Assembly: GCF_002101395.1 (NCBI RefSeq)
Contig: NZ_CP019706.1
Location: forward strand, 4,175,971 to 4,239,970
Direction: 5' to 3'
From: Pantoea alhagi
GTDB lineage: Bacteria > Pseudomonadota > Gammaproteobacteria > Enterobacterales > Enterobacteriaceae
DNA length: 64,000 nt
The notes beneath the pieces are model-generated. The model did not search any database. It saw only the letters and a program-made list of their open reading frames with translations, and was not told the DNA's origin. Below are positions 33,500 to 42,130 of the stretch, one piece after another. Positions within the stretch are counted from its first letter, which is position 1. Each line of letters starts with the position of its first letter. A program made the position numbers and the translations under genes.

Positions 33500-34327
33500 A
33501 TGCATCTGAATATTACGGGCCTGCGCGGAGACAACGCGCCGGTGCTGGTGCTTGCGGCTGGTTTAGGCGGGCTGGGCAGCTTTTGGCTACCGCAGTTAAA
33601 CGCGCTACGTGAACGCTATCGGGTCGTGAGTTACGACCAGCGCGGCACCGGCCGCAATGCTGACCGGCTGCCTGAAGGCTACAGCCTGCAGGATATGGCC
33701 GCCGAGCTGGCGGAAAGTTTACAGCTGGCAGGCATTGAGCGTTTCGATCTGTTGGGACATGCGCTGGGTGGCCTGATTGGGCTACAGCTGGCGCTGGACT
33801 ATCCCACACGCGTCAAACGCATTGTGGTAGTGAACGGCTGGCTTAGCCTTGATGCACATACGCGCCGCTGTTTTCGCGTTCGTCAGGATCTGTTGCTTAA
33901 CGCAGGCGTTGAAGCCTGGGTGCGGGCGCAGCCGCTGTTTCTCTATCCTGCCGACTGGCTTTCTGCCCATCAGGCACGTATTGAGGCGGAGGATGCGCTG
34001 CACTGCGCCCATTTTCAGGGCATGGAAAACCTGCTGCTGCGCCTGCATGCGCTGATGAGCGCCGACTTTCGTTCGTTTGCCAGCGCCATCACCCAACCGG
34101 TGCTGGCGCTGTGCAGCCGCGATGACCTGCTGGTGCCCTGGATCTGCTCACAGCAGCTGTGCGAGGCGCTGCCCAACGCCACGTTCCGGCAAATGAACTG
34201 GGGCGGACATGCCATGAGCGTGACCGATAGTTCTGCCTTCAACGCGCTGCTGCTGGCATGGCTTGACGCTACGCCTGAGACCATGCAGTCCACATCCGAT
34301 GCGCTGCCGGAAACGCTGCGCAGCTAA
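33500..34327 (+). CDS. rutD: Aminoacrylate hydrolase RutD
   Basis: 275 residues (E. coli 266), alpha/beta hydrolase fold. The nucleophile elbow reads LLGHALGGLIG, without the usual Ser, as in E. coli RutD (GHALG). Further landmarks are SYDQRGTGRN, VVNGWLSLDAHTRRCF and the C-terminal GGHAMSVTD. It helps convert 3-aminoacrylate to malonic semialdehyde and ammonia. Seven bases after rutC. The protein is slightly longer at its C-terminus. Confidence 0.95.
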   Translation: MHLNITGLRGDNAPVLVLAAGLGGLGSFWLPQLNALRERYRVVSYDQRGTGRNADRLPEGYSLQDMAAELAESLQLAGIERFDLLGHALGGLIGLQLALDYPTRVKRIVVVNGWLSLDAHTRRCFRVRQDLLLNAGVEAWVRAQPLFLYPADWLSAHQARIEAEDALHCAHFQGMENLLLRLHALMSADFRSFASAITQPVLALCSRDDLLVPWICSQQLCEALPNATFRQMNWGGHAMSVTDSSAFNALLLAWLDATPETMQSTSDALPETLRS

Positions 34328-34352
34328 ACCGCTTACCACATAAGGAGTGATC

Positions 34353-34877
34353 ATGTCGCATACCGCTTTATCCCCTGCGCTTTCCGCCGTGGAGAAACAG
34401 GATTTTCGTAACGCGATGGCACGCCTCGGTGCCGCCGTCAATATCATCACTACGGATGGGCCTGGCGGCCGCGCCGGTTTTACCGCATCGGCGGTTTGCA
34501 GCGTCACCGATTCGCCACCGACGCTGCTGGTTTGCCTGAACCGCTCCGCCTCGGTATGGCCCACGTTTATGCAAAACCAGGTGCTGTGCGTAAATACCCT
34601 TGCGGCGGAACATGAGGCGCTGTCGAACCTGTTCGGCGGTAAAACGCCGATGGCGGAGCGTTTTATTGCCGCCGAATGGGCCACGCTGCTCACTGGCGCA
34701 CCGATACTGAACGGGGCCGTGGCCTCTTTCGACTGCCGCATCAGCCAGACGATTAGCGTCGGTACGCACGATATCCTGTTTTGCGAAGCGCAGGCACTGG
34801 TCTGTAATCATCATGGCGCCGGTTTGATCTATTTCGATCGCGGCTATCACCATCTGTTACGGCAGGAAGCCCGTTAA
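34353..34877 (+). CDS. rutF: Flavin reductase RutF
   Basis: 174 residues from ATG 34353 behind TAAGGAG (GTG at 34347 is too close to the ribosome site). Flavin reductase-like domain: FRNAMARLGAAVNIITTDGPGGRAGFTASAVCSVTDSPPTLLVCLN. It supplies FMNH2 to RutA using NADH. It lies 25 bases after rutD, so rutE, which encodes malonic semialdehyde reductase between rutD and rutF in E. coli, is missing. Confidence 0.95.
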   Translation: MSHTALSPALSAVEKQDFRNAMARLGAAVNIITTDGPGGRAGFTASAVCSVTDSPPTLLVCLNRSASVWPTFMQNQVLCVNTLAAEHEALSNLFGGKTPMAERFIAAEWATLLTGAPILNGAVASFDCRISQTISVGTHDILFCEAQALVCNHHGAGLIYFDRGYHHLLRQEAR

Positions 34878-34921
34878 CCCCGCTGCGGCGGCTCATCCCT
34901 TTTCCTCTGCAGGAGAAAATA

Positions 34922-36253
34922 ATGGCGCATTCCTGGTTTCCTCAATGGCATAAAAAAACGGCGATAAGCGAAGATGGCGTGATCGCCCCGGATGAGACGC
35001 TGCCGCTGGGGCAGACAGTGATCCTCGGCCTGCAACATGCGGTAGCCATGTTTGGCGCAACCGTGTTAATGCCGCTCCTCATGGGGCTGGACCCCAATCT
35101 CGCCATCATGATGTCCGGCATCGGCACTCTGCTGTTTTTCCTGGTGACCGGCGGGCGAGTGCCAAGCTACCTCGGTTCCAGCGCCGCTTTTGTTGGCGTA
35201 GTGATTGCCGTTACCGGCTTTAACGGACAGGGCCTTAATCCGCATTTAGGCGTCGCGCTGGGAGGCATTATCGCCTGCGGTCTGCTTTATACCCTGACTG
35301 GCGTGGTGGTGGTCAAAGCGGGCACGCGCTGGATTGAACGGCTTATGCCGCCGGTGGTCACCGGCGCGGTGGTGATGGCGATCGGGCTGAATCTGGCACC
35401 TGTAGCGGTGCGCAGCGTCTCAGCGTCGGTTTTTGACAGCTGGATGGCGGTGCTGACCATTCTCTGTATCGGCACGGTAGCGGTGTTTACCCGTGGCATG
35501 GTGCAGCGTCTGCTGATCCTGGCAGGGCTTATTATTGCCTGGGCGTTCTATGCGTTGTTGACCAATGGGTTTGGTCTCGGCAAGCCGGTCGATTTTAGTC
35601 CGATCGCCAGCGCGCCATGGTTTGGCTTTCCACAGCTTACCGCGCCGGTTTTTTCAGTGTCAGCTATTACAATGATCGCGCCGGTGGCAGTTATTTTGGT
35701 GGCGGAAAATCTTGGACATATCAAAGCAGTGGCGAGCATGACCGGACGTAACCTCGACCCCTATATCGGACGCGCTTTCATCGGCGACGGGTTGGCAACC
35801 CTGCTTTCCAGCAGCGTTGGCGGTAGCGGCGTCACCACCTATGCAGAAAATATCGGCGTAATGGCGGTTACCCGCGTTTACTCCACGCTGGCTTTTGTGG
35901 CTGCAGCGCTAATCGCCTTGCTCCTTGGCTTCTCACCGAAATTTGGCGCGCTGATCCATACCCTTCCCGCGCCGGTCATTGGTGGAGCCTCAATCGTGGT
36001 GTTCGGGCTGATCGCCGTAGCGGGCGCGCGCATTTGGCTGCAGAATCAGGTTGATCTGAGCAAGAACGGCAACTTGATTATGGTTGCGGTTACGCTGGTG
36101 CTGGGCGCTGGCGACTTCTCGCTGAAAATCGGTGCCTTTACGCTCGGCGGAATCGGCACCGCCACCTTCGGGGCAATTATGCTGCATGCTATCCTGCGTT
36201 ATCGCCGCAGCTCACCCCTTAGCGAGGCGGAGATCCTGCGGCAGAATCGTTAG
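34922..36253 (+). CDS. rutG: Uracil permease RutG (NCS2 family)
   Basis: 443 residues (E. coli 442), fourteen membrane segments of the nucleobase-cation-symport-2 type: LGLQHAVAMFGATVLMPLLMGLDP, GRVPSYLGSSAAFVG, and the TM8/TM10 substrate-binding pieces VAVILVAENLGHIKAV and GGSGVTTYAENIGVMAVTRVYS. It imports uracil (and possibly thymine) for the Rut pathway. Last gene of the operon, 44 bases after rutF; convergent with an EamA exporter at a 3-base gap. Confidence 0.95.
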   Translation: MAHSWFPQWHKKTAISEDGVIAPDETLPLGQTVILGLQHAVAMFGATVLMPLLMGLDPNLAIMMSGIGTLLFFLVTGGRVPSYLGSSAAFVGVVIAVTGFNGQGLNPHLGVALGGIIACGLLYTLTGVVVVKAGTRWIERLMPPVVTGAVVMAIGLNLAPVAVRSVSASVFDSWMAVLTILCIGTVAVFTRGMVQRLLILAGLIIAWAFYALLTNGFGLGKPVDFSPIASAPWFGFPQLTAPVFSVSAITMIAPVAVILVAENLGHIKAVASMTGRNLDPYIGRAFIGDGLATLLSSSVGGSGVTTYAENIGVMAVTRVYSTLAFVAAALIALLLGFSPKFGALIHTLPAPVIGGASIVVFGLIAVAGARIWLQNQVDLSKNGNLIMVAVTLVLGAGDFSLKIGAFTLGGIGTATFGAIMLHAILRYRRSSPLSEAEILRQNR

Positions 36254-36256
36254 CCT

Positions 36257-37165
36257 CTACTTTTCCACGGCGGGTTGGCTTTTTGCCCGCCTTTTCAGTT
36301 TAAATTCACTCACCAGCACTCCCAGCACAATTAATGCGCCGCCCAGCAGCGCCGTGCCGGGCAGCCGTTCGCCAGCAATACGCCCCACTACGCCCGCCCA
36401 TACCGGCTCGCCGGCATAGATAACCGTGGCTCGCGTGGGTGAAACACTGCGCTGTGCCCAGTTCATTGTCACCTGAATCAGCGCGCTGGCGAGTCCCAGT
36501 CCCAGCGCGCTGCCCCAAAGCCAGGTTGACATAGCGGGCACGCTTTCACCGTTGGGCTGCATCATCAGAAAAGAAAACAGAGACGCCACGCCCAGCTGCA
36601 CAATAGTGACGCGGCGAATATCGACTTTGCCTGCGCTGGCGCCGATCAGGATAATTTCCGCCGCAATCGCCAGCGTACTGAGCAACGTCGCGATTTCGCC
36701 CCGACTCAGCGTCAGGCCACCGCTCTCCGGTCCCGCCACCAGCAGCAGTCCGATAAAAGCCAGCGCCACGCCGCACCACGCCATCAGGCCGGGCATTTTG
36801 CCCAGGAATACCCACTGTAGCAACGGCACCAGCGGCACGTATAACGCGGTAATAAAGGCTGACTGACTGCCAGAGATGGTTTGCATGCCCCAGGTTTGTA
36901 AGCCATAGCCGCAACCAATCGCAATGCCGATCCAGAAGCCCGCCAGCAGTTCACGCCGCGTAAAGCCACCCAGCGTGCGCCATGAAAAGAGCAGCAGGAG
37001 CAGCGTTGCGGTGGCGAAACGCACGCCGACGAAAAAGAAAGGGCCGCTCATGGTCATAGCATGGTGCACCACCATAAAGGTGCCACCCCAGATCATGGTA
37101 ATAAAAATCAGAATGCCTTCCTGCAGCGTAAGCGTCCATTTGTAGCGAGATAACCGGCCCGACAT
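36257..37165 (-). CDS. DMT/EamA-family transporter
   Basis: 302 residues with ten membrane segments in two EamA repeats, each beginning with the MIWGGTFMVVHHAM / ATLLSTLAIAAEIILIG type of helix and ending with the EPVWAGVVGRIAGERLPG motif. Family members export metabolites such as amino acids. The substrate cannot be told from the sequence. It stands alone on the minus strand between rutG and the wrbA cluster. Confidence 0.88.
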   Translation of the reverse strand: MSGRLSRYKWTLTLQEGILIFITMIWGGTFMVVHHAMTMSGPFFFVGVRFATATLLLLLFSWRTLGGFTRRELLAGFWIGIAIGCGYGLQTWGMQTISGSQSAFITALYVPLVPLLQWVFLGKMPGLMAWCGVALAFIGLLLVAGPESGGLTLSRGEIATLLSTLAIAAEIILIGASAGKVDIRRVTIVQLGVASLFSFLMMQPNGESVPAMSTWLWGSALGLGLASALIQVTMNWAQRSVSPTRATVIYAGEPVWAGVVGRIAGERLPGTALLGGALIVLGVLVSEFKLKRRAKSQPAVEK

Positions 37166-37263
37166 ATTTATCCATTCCTTACAGCGAAGGCTGCCAGTGT
37201 GCTTGTCTCACCACATCGGGTCAATGGTGTTGACAGCTTCCAGGCAAGCTTGTGGAGTTCTTC

Positions 37264-37270
37264 TATACTC
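37264..37270 (+). promoter_or_regulatory. Possible sigma-S-type -10 element before the wrbA cluster
   Basis: CTATACT is reached at 37263-37269, the favoured -10 of sigma-S promoters, 40 bases upstream of a 29-codon gene and 190 upstream of wrbA. There is no -35 at normal distance, which sigma-S tolerates. E. coli wrbA is sigma-S dependent. Confidence 0.45.
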
Positions 37271-37309
37271 TGTTACTGAAGTTATCTTTCATTGCTACAG
37301 GAGAACGTT

Positions 37310-37399
37310 ATGTCACAGAAACAATCCCAGCAGAGTAAAGACGATCCAAAACAGGCACCGGAATCAGGTGATAAAAAGCCTGCTAACCCGAAAAAGTAA
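37310..37399 (+). CDS. 29-residue hydrophilic small protein
   Basis: ATG at 37310 has an excellent ACAGGAGAA site. The protein, MSQKQSQQSKDDPKQAPESG followed by DKKPANPKK, is entirely polar and rich in Lys, Gln, Ser and Pro, so it is probably disordered. I know no family for it. It lies 54 bases before wrbA on the same strand and shares its presumed sigma-S promoter. In E. coli the same place holds ymdF, a small stress-related KGG-repeat gene, but the sequence here is not of that type. Confidence 0.55.
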   Translation: MSQKQSQQSKDDPKQAPESGDKKPANPKK

Positions 37400-37453
37400 A
37401 CGCGTCCGGCTGACCGCCGTAGAGATCGAAACTCTTCCACAGGGAGCTGAACA

Positions 37454-38053
37454 ATGGCAAAAATTCTGGTGCTGTATTACTCCATGTATGGCCACGTTGA
37501 AACCATGGCGCAGGCCGTTGCTGAAGGCGCAAGCCGTGTGAGCGGCGCTGAGGTAACCATCAAACGCATACCTGAAACCATGGATGCTGAACGCTTTGCT
37601 CAGGTTGGCGGTAAAACGCAGCAGGATGCGCCAGAAGCCACGCCAGAAGAACTGCCGCAGTACGATGCTATTTTGTTCGGCACCCCTACCCGTTTTGGCA
37701 ATATGTCTGGTCAGATGCGTACTTTTCTCGATCGCACCGGTGGGCTGTGGGCCTCTGGTGCGCTTTACGGCAAGCTGGCCAGCGTATTTACCTCGACCGG
37801 CACCGGCGGCGGTCAGGAGCAGACCATTACCTCCACCTGGACCACGCTGGCGCACCACGGCATGGTGCTTGTGCCTATCGGCTACGGCACGAAAGAGATG
37901 TTTGATATCAGCCAGGTTCGCGGCGGCACGCCTTATGGCGCGTCCACCTATGCCGGCGGTGACGGCTCACGGCAGCCAACGGCAGAAGAGCTAACTATTG
38001 CCCGCTTTCAGGGCGAGCATGTCGCCCGGCTGGCGGTAAAAATCAACGGATAG
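37454..38053 (+). CDS. wrbA: NAD(P)H:quinone oxidoreductase WrbA
   Basis: 199 residues (E. coli 198). Flavodoxin-like tetrameric enzyme using FMN: N-terminal phosphate loop LVLYYSMYGHVETMA, then GTPTRFGNMSGQMRTFLDRTGGLW and the STGTGGGQEQTI loop typical of WrbA. It makes two-electron reductions of quinones and protects against oxidative stress. It is followed by yccJ at 24 bases, the E. coli wrbA-yccJ pair. Confidence 0.96.
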   Translation: MAKILVLYYSMYGHVETMAQAVAEGASRVSGAEVTIKRIPETMDAERFAQVGGKTQQDAPEATPEELPQYDAILFGTPTRFGNMSGQMRTFLDRTGGLWASGALYGKLASVFTSTGTGGGQEQTITSTWTTLAHHGMVLVPIGYGTKEMFDISQVRGGTPYGASTYAGGDGSRQPTAEELTIARFQGEHVARLAVKING

Positions 38054-38077
38054 TCTCAATCAACACAGGAGAACACT

Positions 38078-38308
38078 ATGGCAACGCAACAATCCAAAGC
38101 ACATCATGTTGGCGAATGGGCAAGCCTGCGCCATACCTCACCTGAGATTGCTGAGGCAATTTTTGAAGTCGCAAATTACGATGAAAAACTGGCGGAAGAG
38201 ATTTGGCGCCAGCAGGGTAACGACGACGTGCTGTTTCGCGCCTTCGATAAAACCGATGCAGATGTCCTGACCTGGGACGATGTGGTAGTGGAACGTAAAA
38301 ACGTTTAG
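38078..38308 (+). CDS. yccJ: YccJ family protein
   Basis: 76 residues (E. coli 75): AHHVGEWASLRHTSPEIAEA is nearly invariant. Soluble, acidic, function unknown. ATG at 38078 has AGGAG. It is co-transcribed with wrbA, and a terminator follows directly. Confidence 0.93.
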   Translation: MATQQSKAHHVGEWASLRHTSPEIAEAIFEVANYDEKLAEEIWRQQGNDDVLFRAFDKTDADVLTWDDVVVERKNV

Positions 38309-38325
38309 TTCGCCATGATATCTGC

Positions 38326-38350
38326 GGGCGGGATCTTCCCGCCCTTTTTA
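38326..38350 (+). terminator. Terminator after yccJ
   Basis: GGGCGGG-ATCTT-CCCGCCC followed by TTTTTATTTTT, 17 bases after the yccJ stop. It separates the wrbA cluster from the following dehydrogenase. Confidence 0.9.
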
Positions 38351-38376
38351 TTTTTATCCCGCGAAAGGAGTCCTCT

Positions 38377-39753
38377 ATGTCTACCTACCAGTCTGTTAAC
38401 CCTGCGACCAACGAAGTCATTAAAACCTGGCCTGCGCACAGCGATCAGTATGTTGAGGACGCGCTGGCGACCGCCGCGCAGCTTTATCAGTCAGCCTGGT
38501 CAAAAGGCGATATCCAGCCGCGTATCCAGGTCTTACATAAACTGGCGGAGCTGATCGACAGCCGTACAGAAGAGTTGGCCAAAATCGCCAGCCTTGAAAT
38601 GGGTAAGCTACTGAAACAGAGCCGTGGCGAAGTGCAAATATGCGCGCGCATCGCCCGCTATTATGCGGAGCATGCCGAAAAGTTTTTGCAGCCCGTGCCC
38701 TATCCTACCGATTTGGGCGAAGCATGGGTTGAACATCATCCGCTTGGCGTTCTGGTAGCCGTCGAGCCATGGAACTTCCCTTACTATCAGCTGATGCGCG
38801 TGCTGGCACCCAATCTGGCAGCTGGTAATCCGGTACTGGCAAAACATGCAGCGATTGTCCCGCACTGCGCCCACATCTTTGAGCAGCTGGTGCTGGAAGC
38901 CGGCGCGCCAAAAGGTGCCTGGACGAATCTTTTTATCTCCAGTGAAAAAGTGGCTGAACTGATTGCCGACGATCGCGTTCAGGGCGCCGCGTTGACCGGT
39001 TCTGAGCGCGCAGGCAGCGCCGTCGCACAGCAGGCCGGCAAATATCTGAAGAAAACCACTCTTGAACTGGGCGGCAATGATGTGTTTGTGGTGCTGGACG
39101 ATTGCGATTTAGAGAAAGCGGTTAAACAAGGCGTACAGGCGCGTTTGAGCAATGCCGGTCAGGTCTGTACCGCAGCGAAACGCTTTATCGTTCAGCGCAG
39201 CGTTGCCGATCGTTTCCTGGAAAAATTCACTGAAGCCTTCAAAGCAGTGAAAATCGGCGATCCGCTGGATGAAAACAGCACGCTTGGTCCGCTTTCCTCT
39301 GCCAGCGCGCGCGATACGCTGGACAAACAGGTTAAAGAGGCGATTGCTAAAGGCGCGACGCTGCACTACGGCGGCGAGGCGCTACCCGGCCCCGGCTGTT
39401 TCTATCAACCCACCATTCTGACCAATATCACACGTGACAATCCCGCCTACTTCACCGAATTTTTCGGTCCGGTCGCGCAGGTTTATGTCGTTGAGAACGA
39501 TGACGACGCAGTACAGCTGGCCAATGATTCCCATTACGGCCTCGGCGGCGCCGTGTTTACCGGCGATATCGCTCGCGGTAGGCGTATGGCTGCGCGCATC
39601 GAAACCGGCATGGTGTTTATCAATTCCGCCAGCGATACCGCTGCAGAGCTGCCTTTCGGTGGCGTTAAGCGTTCTGGCTATGGACGTGAGCTATCCGATT
39701 TGGGCATTAAAGAATTCGTGAATCAGAAACTGGTAGTGGTTTCCGGTCAGTAA
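38377..39753 (+). CDS. NAD-dependent succinate-semialdehyde-type dehydrogenase
   Basis: 458 residues of the aldehyde dehydrogenase superfamily. It keeps the NAD-site PWNFPYYQLMRVLAPNLAAGN, the general base Glu in LELGGNDVFVVLDD, the catalytic Cys in SNAGQVCTAAKRF, and the C-terminal PFGGVKRSGYGRELSDLGI. It resembles the short Sad/YneI-like enzymes that oxidise succinate semialdehyde, though other semialdehydes are possible. ATG at 38377 has AAAGGAG. With rutE missing nearby, oxidation of malonic semialdehyde by such an enzyme is an idea worth keeping open. Flanked by terminators, so transcribed alone. Confidence 0.86.
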   Translation: MSTYQSVNPATNEVIKTWPAHSDQYVEDALATAAQLYQSAWSKGDIQPRIQVLHKLAELIDSRTEELAKIASLEMGKLLKQSRGEVQICARIARYYAEHAEKFLQPVPYPTDLGEAWVEHHPLGVLVAVEPWNFPYYQLMRVLAPNLAAGNPVLAKHAAIVPHCAHIFEQLVLEAGAPKGAWTNLFISSEKVAELIADDRVQGAALTGSERAGSAVAQQAGKYLKKTTLELGGNDVFVVLDDCDLEKAVKQGVQARLSNAGQVCTAAKRFIVQRSVADRFLEKFTEAFKAVKIGDPLDENSTLGPLSSASARDTLDKQVKEAIAKGATLHYGGEALPGPGCFYQPTILTNITRDNPAYFTEFFGPVAQVYVVENDDDAVQLANDSHYGLGGAVFTGDIARGRRMAARIETGMVFINSASDTAAELPFGGVKRSGYGRELSDLGIKEFVNQKLVVVSGQ

Positions 39754-39768
39754 GCGGACGGAGCCATA

Positions 39769-39795
39769 AAAAAGGGAGCCTGAGGCTCCCTTTTT
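39769..39795. terminator. Bidirectional terminator between dehydrogenase and agp
   Basis: AAAAAGGGAGCC-TGA-GGCTCCCTTTTT, a strong stem with A's before and T's after it, between two convergent genes. Confidence 0.9.
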
Positions 39796-39810
39796 ATTAT
39801 CTGTCTGAGA

Positions 39811-41517
39811 TCAGCTGGCGGATCCTGCCTGTGTTGCCGGTGCCTGCTGCGCTTTCTCATCAGCAGCTTTTGGCTGTGGTTCAGCTTTTGGCTGTGCAGC
39901 AGATTCGGCTTTCTCGCTTGCCGCTTTATCTTTTGCCGCCTGCTCAGCATCCGCTTTGGCTTTAGCCGCAGCGGCCTTCGCTTTCTCTGCATCCGCCTGC
40001 GCTTTCTCTGCCGCAGCTTTCGCGGCAGCGTCCTCTCCGGCGGCCTGTTTTTCTGCAGCTTTTGCCTGCTGGTCAGCTTTAGCAGCGTCCGCTTGATTCA
40101 CTGGTGCATCCGCTGCGGGTTTATCCGCTGCGGCTTTGTCCGCAACTGACTTATCGGCAACAGGTTTGGCTGCAGCAGGTTTATCGGCGGCCGGTTTAGC
40201 TGCCGCTACATTATCCTGTGCTGTTTTGGCCCCGGGTGCCGGTTTTGCGGCAGCAGGCTGCAGCGCAGTGCCCTGCAATGCGGTATTCAATGCATTGCTG
40301 AACTGCTCCCATGAACAGAAACCGTTAGCATCCGTCTGGCAACCGTTAAGCTGCAGCGTTACGCGTTTTGGCGGGTTTTTCAGGCTAAGCGCTTCGGCAT
40401 CACGTAACTGCCCGGCGGTCTGGTAAACATATTCAATTTTCACCAGATCTTTATCTGCTTTCGCATCGTGCCAGCGTTCGAAAACAACCTGGCCGCCAAT
40501 TGGCGTTTTCTCATACTGTCCCGGCAGCGTATAGGCTTTGGTATCCAGCGCCGCCAGCAGCGAAGCGATATTTGAGTCATGACCCACCATCAGCGTTACT
40601 TTTGGCGCAGAGGCTTTATCCTGATCCACCAGTTGGCTGCGAATGTAATCAATCAGCGGCGCTGCCACTTCGCGGGCAATTTCCGGTGAGGTAAACAGCG
40701 CATCCTGATAGCCGTTTTTAATCGCCGCCAGCTCCTGCCACTGTTCTGGGGTTTTAATCTGTCCCCAGGCGACCTGCTCCAGCGGGAAGCCCTGATAATA
40801 TTGCAGGGTAAAGGCGTCCACCAGCGAGTTCCCCACTTTCAGCGGACCGGCAACGCCAGGCTCTTTGCCATTTTCCGCGCTGAATTTGTTTTGGTTATCG
40901 CTGCTCAGCGCGCACTGCTTTTTGCCGTTGCAGGCCGGGGAGTTTTTATAATCGACAATTTTTTCCAGACGCTGGAAGGCGGGCTTAAGGCTCAGCTTTT
41001 CACCCTGTGCATTCAGGGCCGCCAGCGCTTTCTTGTTGAACTCTTCGCTGTCGTTACTGATCACCGGGCTGAATACGGGATCCATAGTGCCCATTTCATC
41101 CTGATGCGTTACGGTAATGTCGCAGCCGGGAAACGCACCGGTAACAAAATATTGTGCTGTCGCGACGGTACGTTGCAGGCTGTTGGCGTAGGCAAATACC
41201 TCGCTGGAATCCGGACAGGCATCATTTTTCATCAGGCCCTGCTGCGCCAGCCACTCGCGCGTATAACGCCCCATATAGACCTCCAGCACGCCGCCTTTGG
41301 TGGTCAGCTCGCCGCCCGCCACATCCCACTGCGGCCAGGCTTTCCTGGTCGCCTGCGCCAGCAGACTGCCGTTATCAGCCAGCGGAGCCCGCAGGTTATG
41401 ACGGCTAAGCATTAATACCTGCTGGAGTTGCAGATCGCCATCAGCGGCGTGGGCGGAAAATCCTAAGGGTAACGCCGCAATAACCGACAATGCGCAAAGA
41501 CTGAGTTTTTTGATCAT
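39811..41517 (-). CDS. agp: Glucose-1-phosphatase Agp with TolA-like C-terminal extension
   Basis: 568 residues, against 413 in E. coli. Signal peptide MIKKLSLCALSVIAALPLGF ending in AHA. The catalytic core (about residues 25-417) is a histidine acid phosphatase: LSRHNLRAPL (RHNxRxP) and the proton donor pair in VGHDSNIASLL. It should release glucose from glucose-1-phosphate in the periplasm. Residues about 418-568 are an added tail: seven five-residue units of the AAAKP/AADKP type, then an Ala/Lys/Glu/Asp-rich helical run like TolA domain II, then a Pro/Gln/Ala end. The tail is in frame with no stop, in the same codon style. wrbA, yccJ and agp are also neighbours in E. coli. Confidence 0.94.
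   Translation of the reverse strand: MIKKLSLCALSVIAALPLGFSAHAADGDLQLQQVLMLSRHNLRAPLADNGSLLAQATRKAWPQWDVAGGELTTKGGVLEVYMGRYTREWLAQQGLMKNDACPDSSEVFAYANSLQRTVATAQYFVTGAFPGCDITVTHQDEMGTMDPVFSPVISNDSEEFNKKALAALNAQGEKLSLKPAFQRLEKIVDYKNSPACNGKKQCALSSDNQNKFSAENGKEPGVAGPLKVGNSLVDAFTLQYYQGFPLEQVAWGQIKTPEQWQELAAIKNGYQDALFTSPEIAREVAAPLIDYIRSQLVDQDKASAPKVTLMVGHDSNIASLLAALDTKAYTLPGQYEKTPIGGQVVFERWHDAKADKDLVKIEYVYQTAGQLRDAEALSLKNPPKRVTLQLNGCQTDANGFCSWEQFSNALNTALQGTALQPAAAKPAPGAKTAQDNVAAAKPAADKPAAAKPVADKSVADKAAADKPAADAPVNQADAAKADQQAKAAEKQAAGEDAAAKAAAEKAQADAEKAKAAAAKAKADAEQAAKDKAASEKAESAAQPKAEPQPKAADEKAQQAPATQAGSAS
39814..40266 (-). repeat. Codons of the low-complexity Agp tail
   Basis: This stretch encodes the 151-residue Ala/Lys/Pro-rich extension. 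Within it a 15-bp period (about 40095-40200) encodes seven imperfect AxxKP/AxDKP units, and a further part encodes AEKAQADAEKAKAAAAKAKA-like heptad-poor helix. It is repetitive and may vary in length between strains. Confidence 0.8.
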
Positions 41518-41844
41518 TGTTACTGTTCCATTCGATCCGATGATGACTGGCTGACGGCTGACCGCAGGGGCGTCAGCGCCAATAATAGGTATAGCATTGT
41601 GCCCGACACCCTAGTTTACGGTAGCCGGAAGCAGGCTTCATATCGTATCAGGACTATAGCAGACGCGCGACACTGTGCTTTAACCTGTTTAGCTGATTGA
41701 AAAGTAACGAAATGTTTTAGGGAAGTATCCATTTTTCGTCTGCTGGCGCTTGCAGAATAAAAGGAAAGAGGCGAATCCTGACAAGTTAACCGGGCGTGAG
41801 GAAGATTTGGCTGGCTTTGCTCTTGCTGACCGGGATTGCAGGCA
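41518..41844. other. Region between agp and the tandem tRNA-Ser genes
   Basis: No gene is supported. It holds the agp promoter on the minus strand. I saw nothing else with clear structure, apart from the tRNA terminator at its right end. Confidence 0.4.
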
Positions 41845-41872
41845 TAAAAAAAGCCAGCACGCTGTGCTGGCT
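41845..41872 (-). terminator. Terminator after the distal tRNA-Ser copy
   Basis: On the minus strand AGCCAGCAC-AGC-GTGCTGGCT followed by seven T's, ten bases after the tRNA 3' end. Confidence 0.9.
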
Positions 41873-41881
41873 CTTAAAATT

Positions 41882-41969
41882 TGGCGGAGGAGGAGAGATT
41901 CGAACTCTCGGATGGTTTCCCATCGGCGGTTTTCAAGACCGCTGCCTTAAGCCACTCGGCCACCCCTCC
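41882..41969 (-). tRNA. serT: tRNA-Ser (anticodon UGA), distal copy
   Basis: 88 bases with encoded CCA. Acceptor GGAGGGG pairs with CTCCTCC (one G-U); anticodon loop CTTGAAA; long extra arm GATGGGAAACCATC; T-arm GAGTTCGAATCTC. It is identical to the second copy except for one D-arm base (GAGTGG here). Confidence 0.97.
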
Positions 41970-42130
41970 GCAAGACAATCCACAACTGCGTTGCGACGTG
42001 TCATATTGTGCGACGAAGTCTAACGGCTTGATTCTGCTTGTGCAAGCCTCTTTTATGCAAAAAAGATCTGACTGATTATTTTCGCAGCGCCACGCTGAAA
42101 ACATAGGCAAAACCGCTTGCGGCCCAAACG

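Noticed and set aside
40801..41415. 204-codon open frame on the plus strand inside agp
   Set aside because: It is antisense to the conserved Agp catalytic core, whose reading frame is supported by motifs and length.
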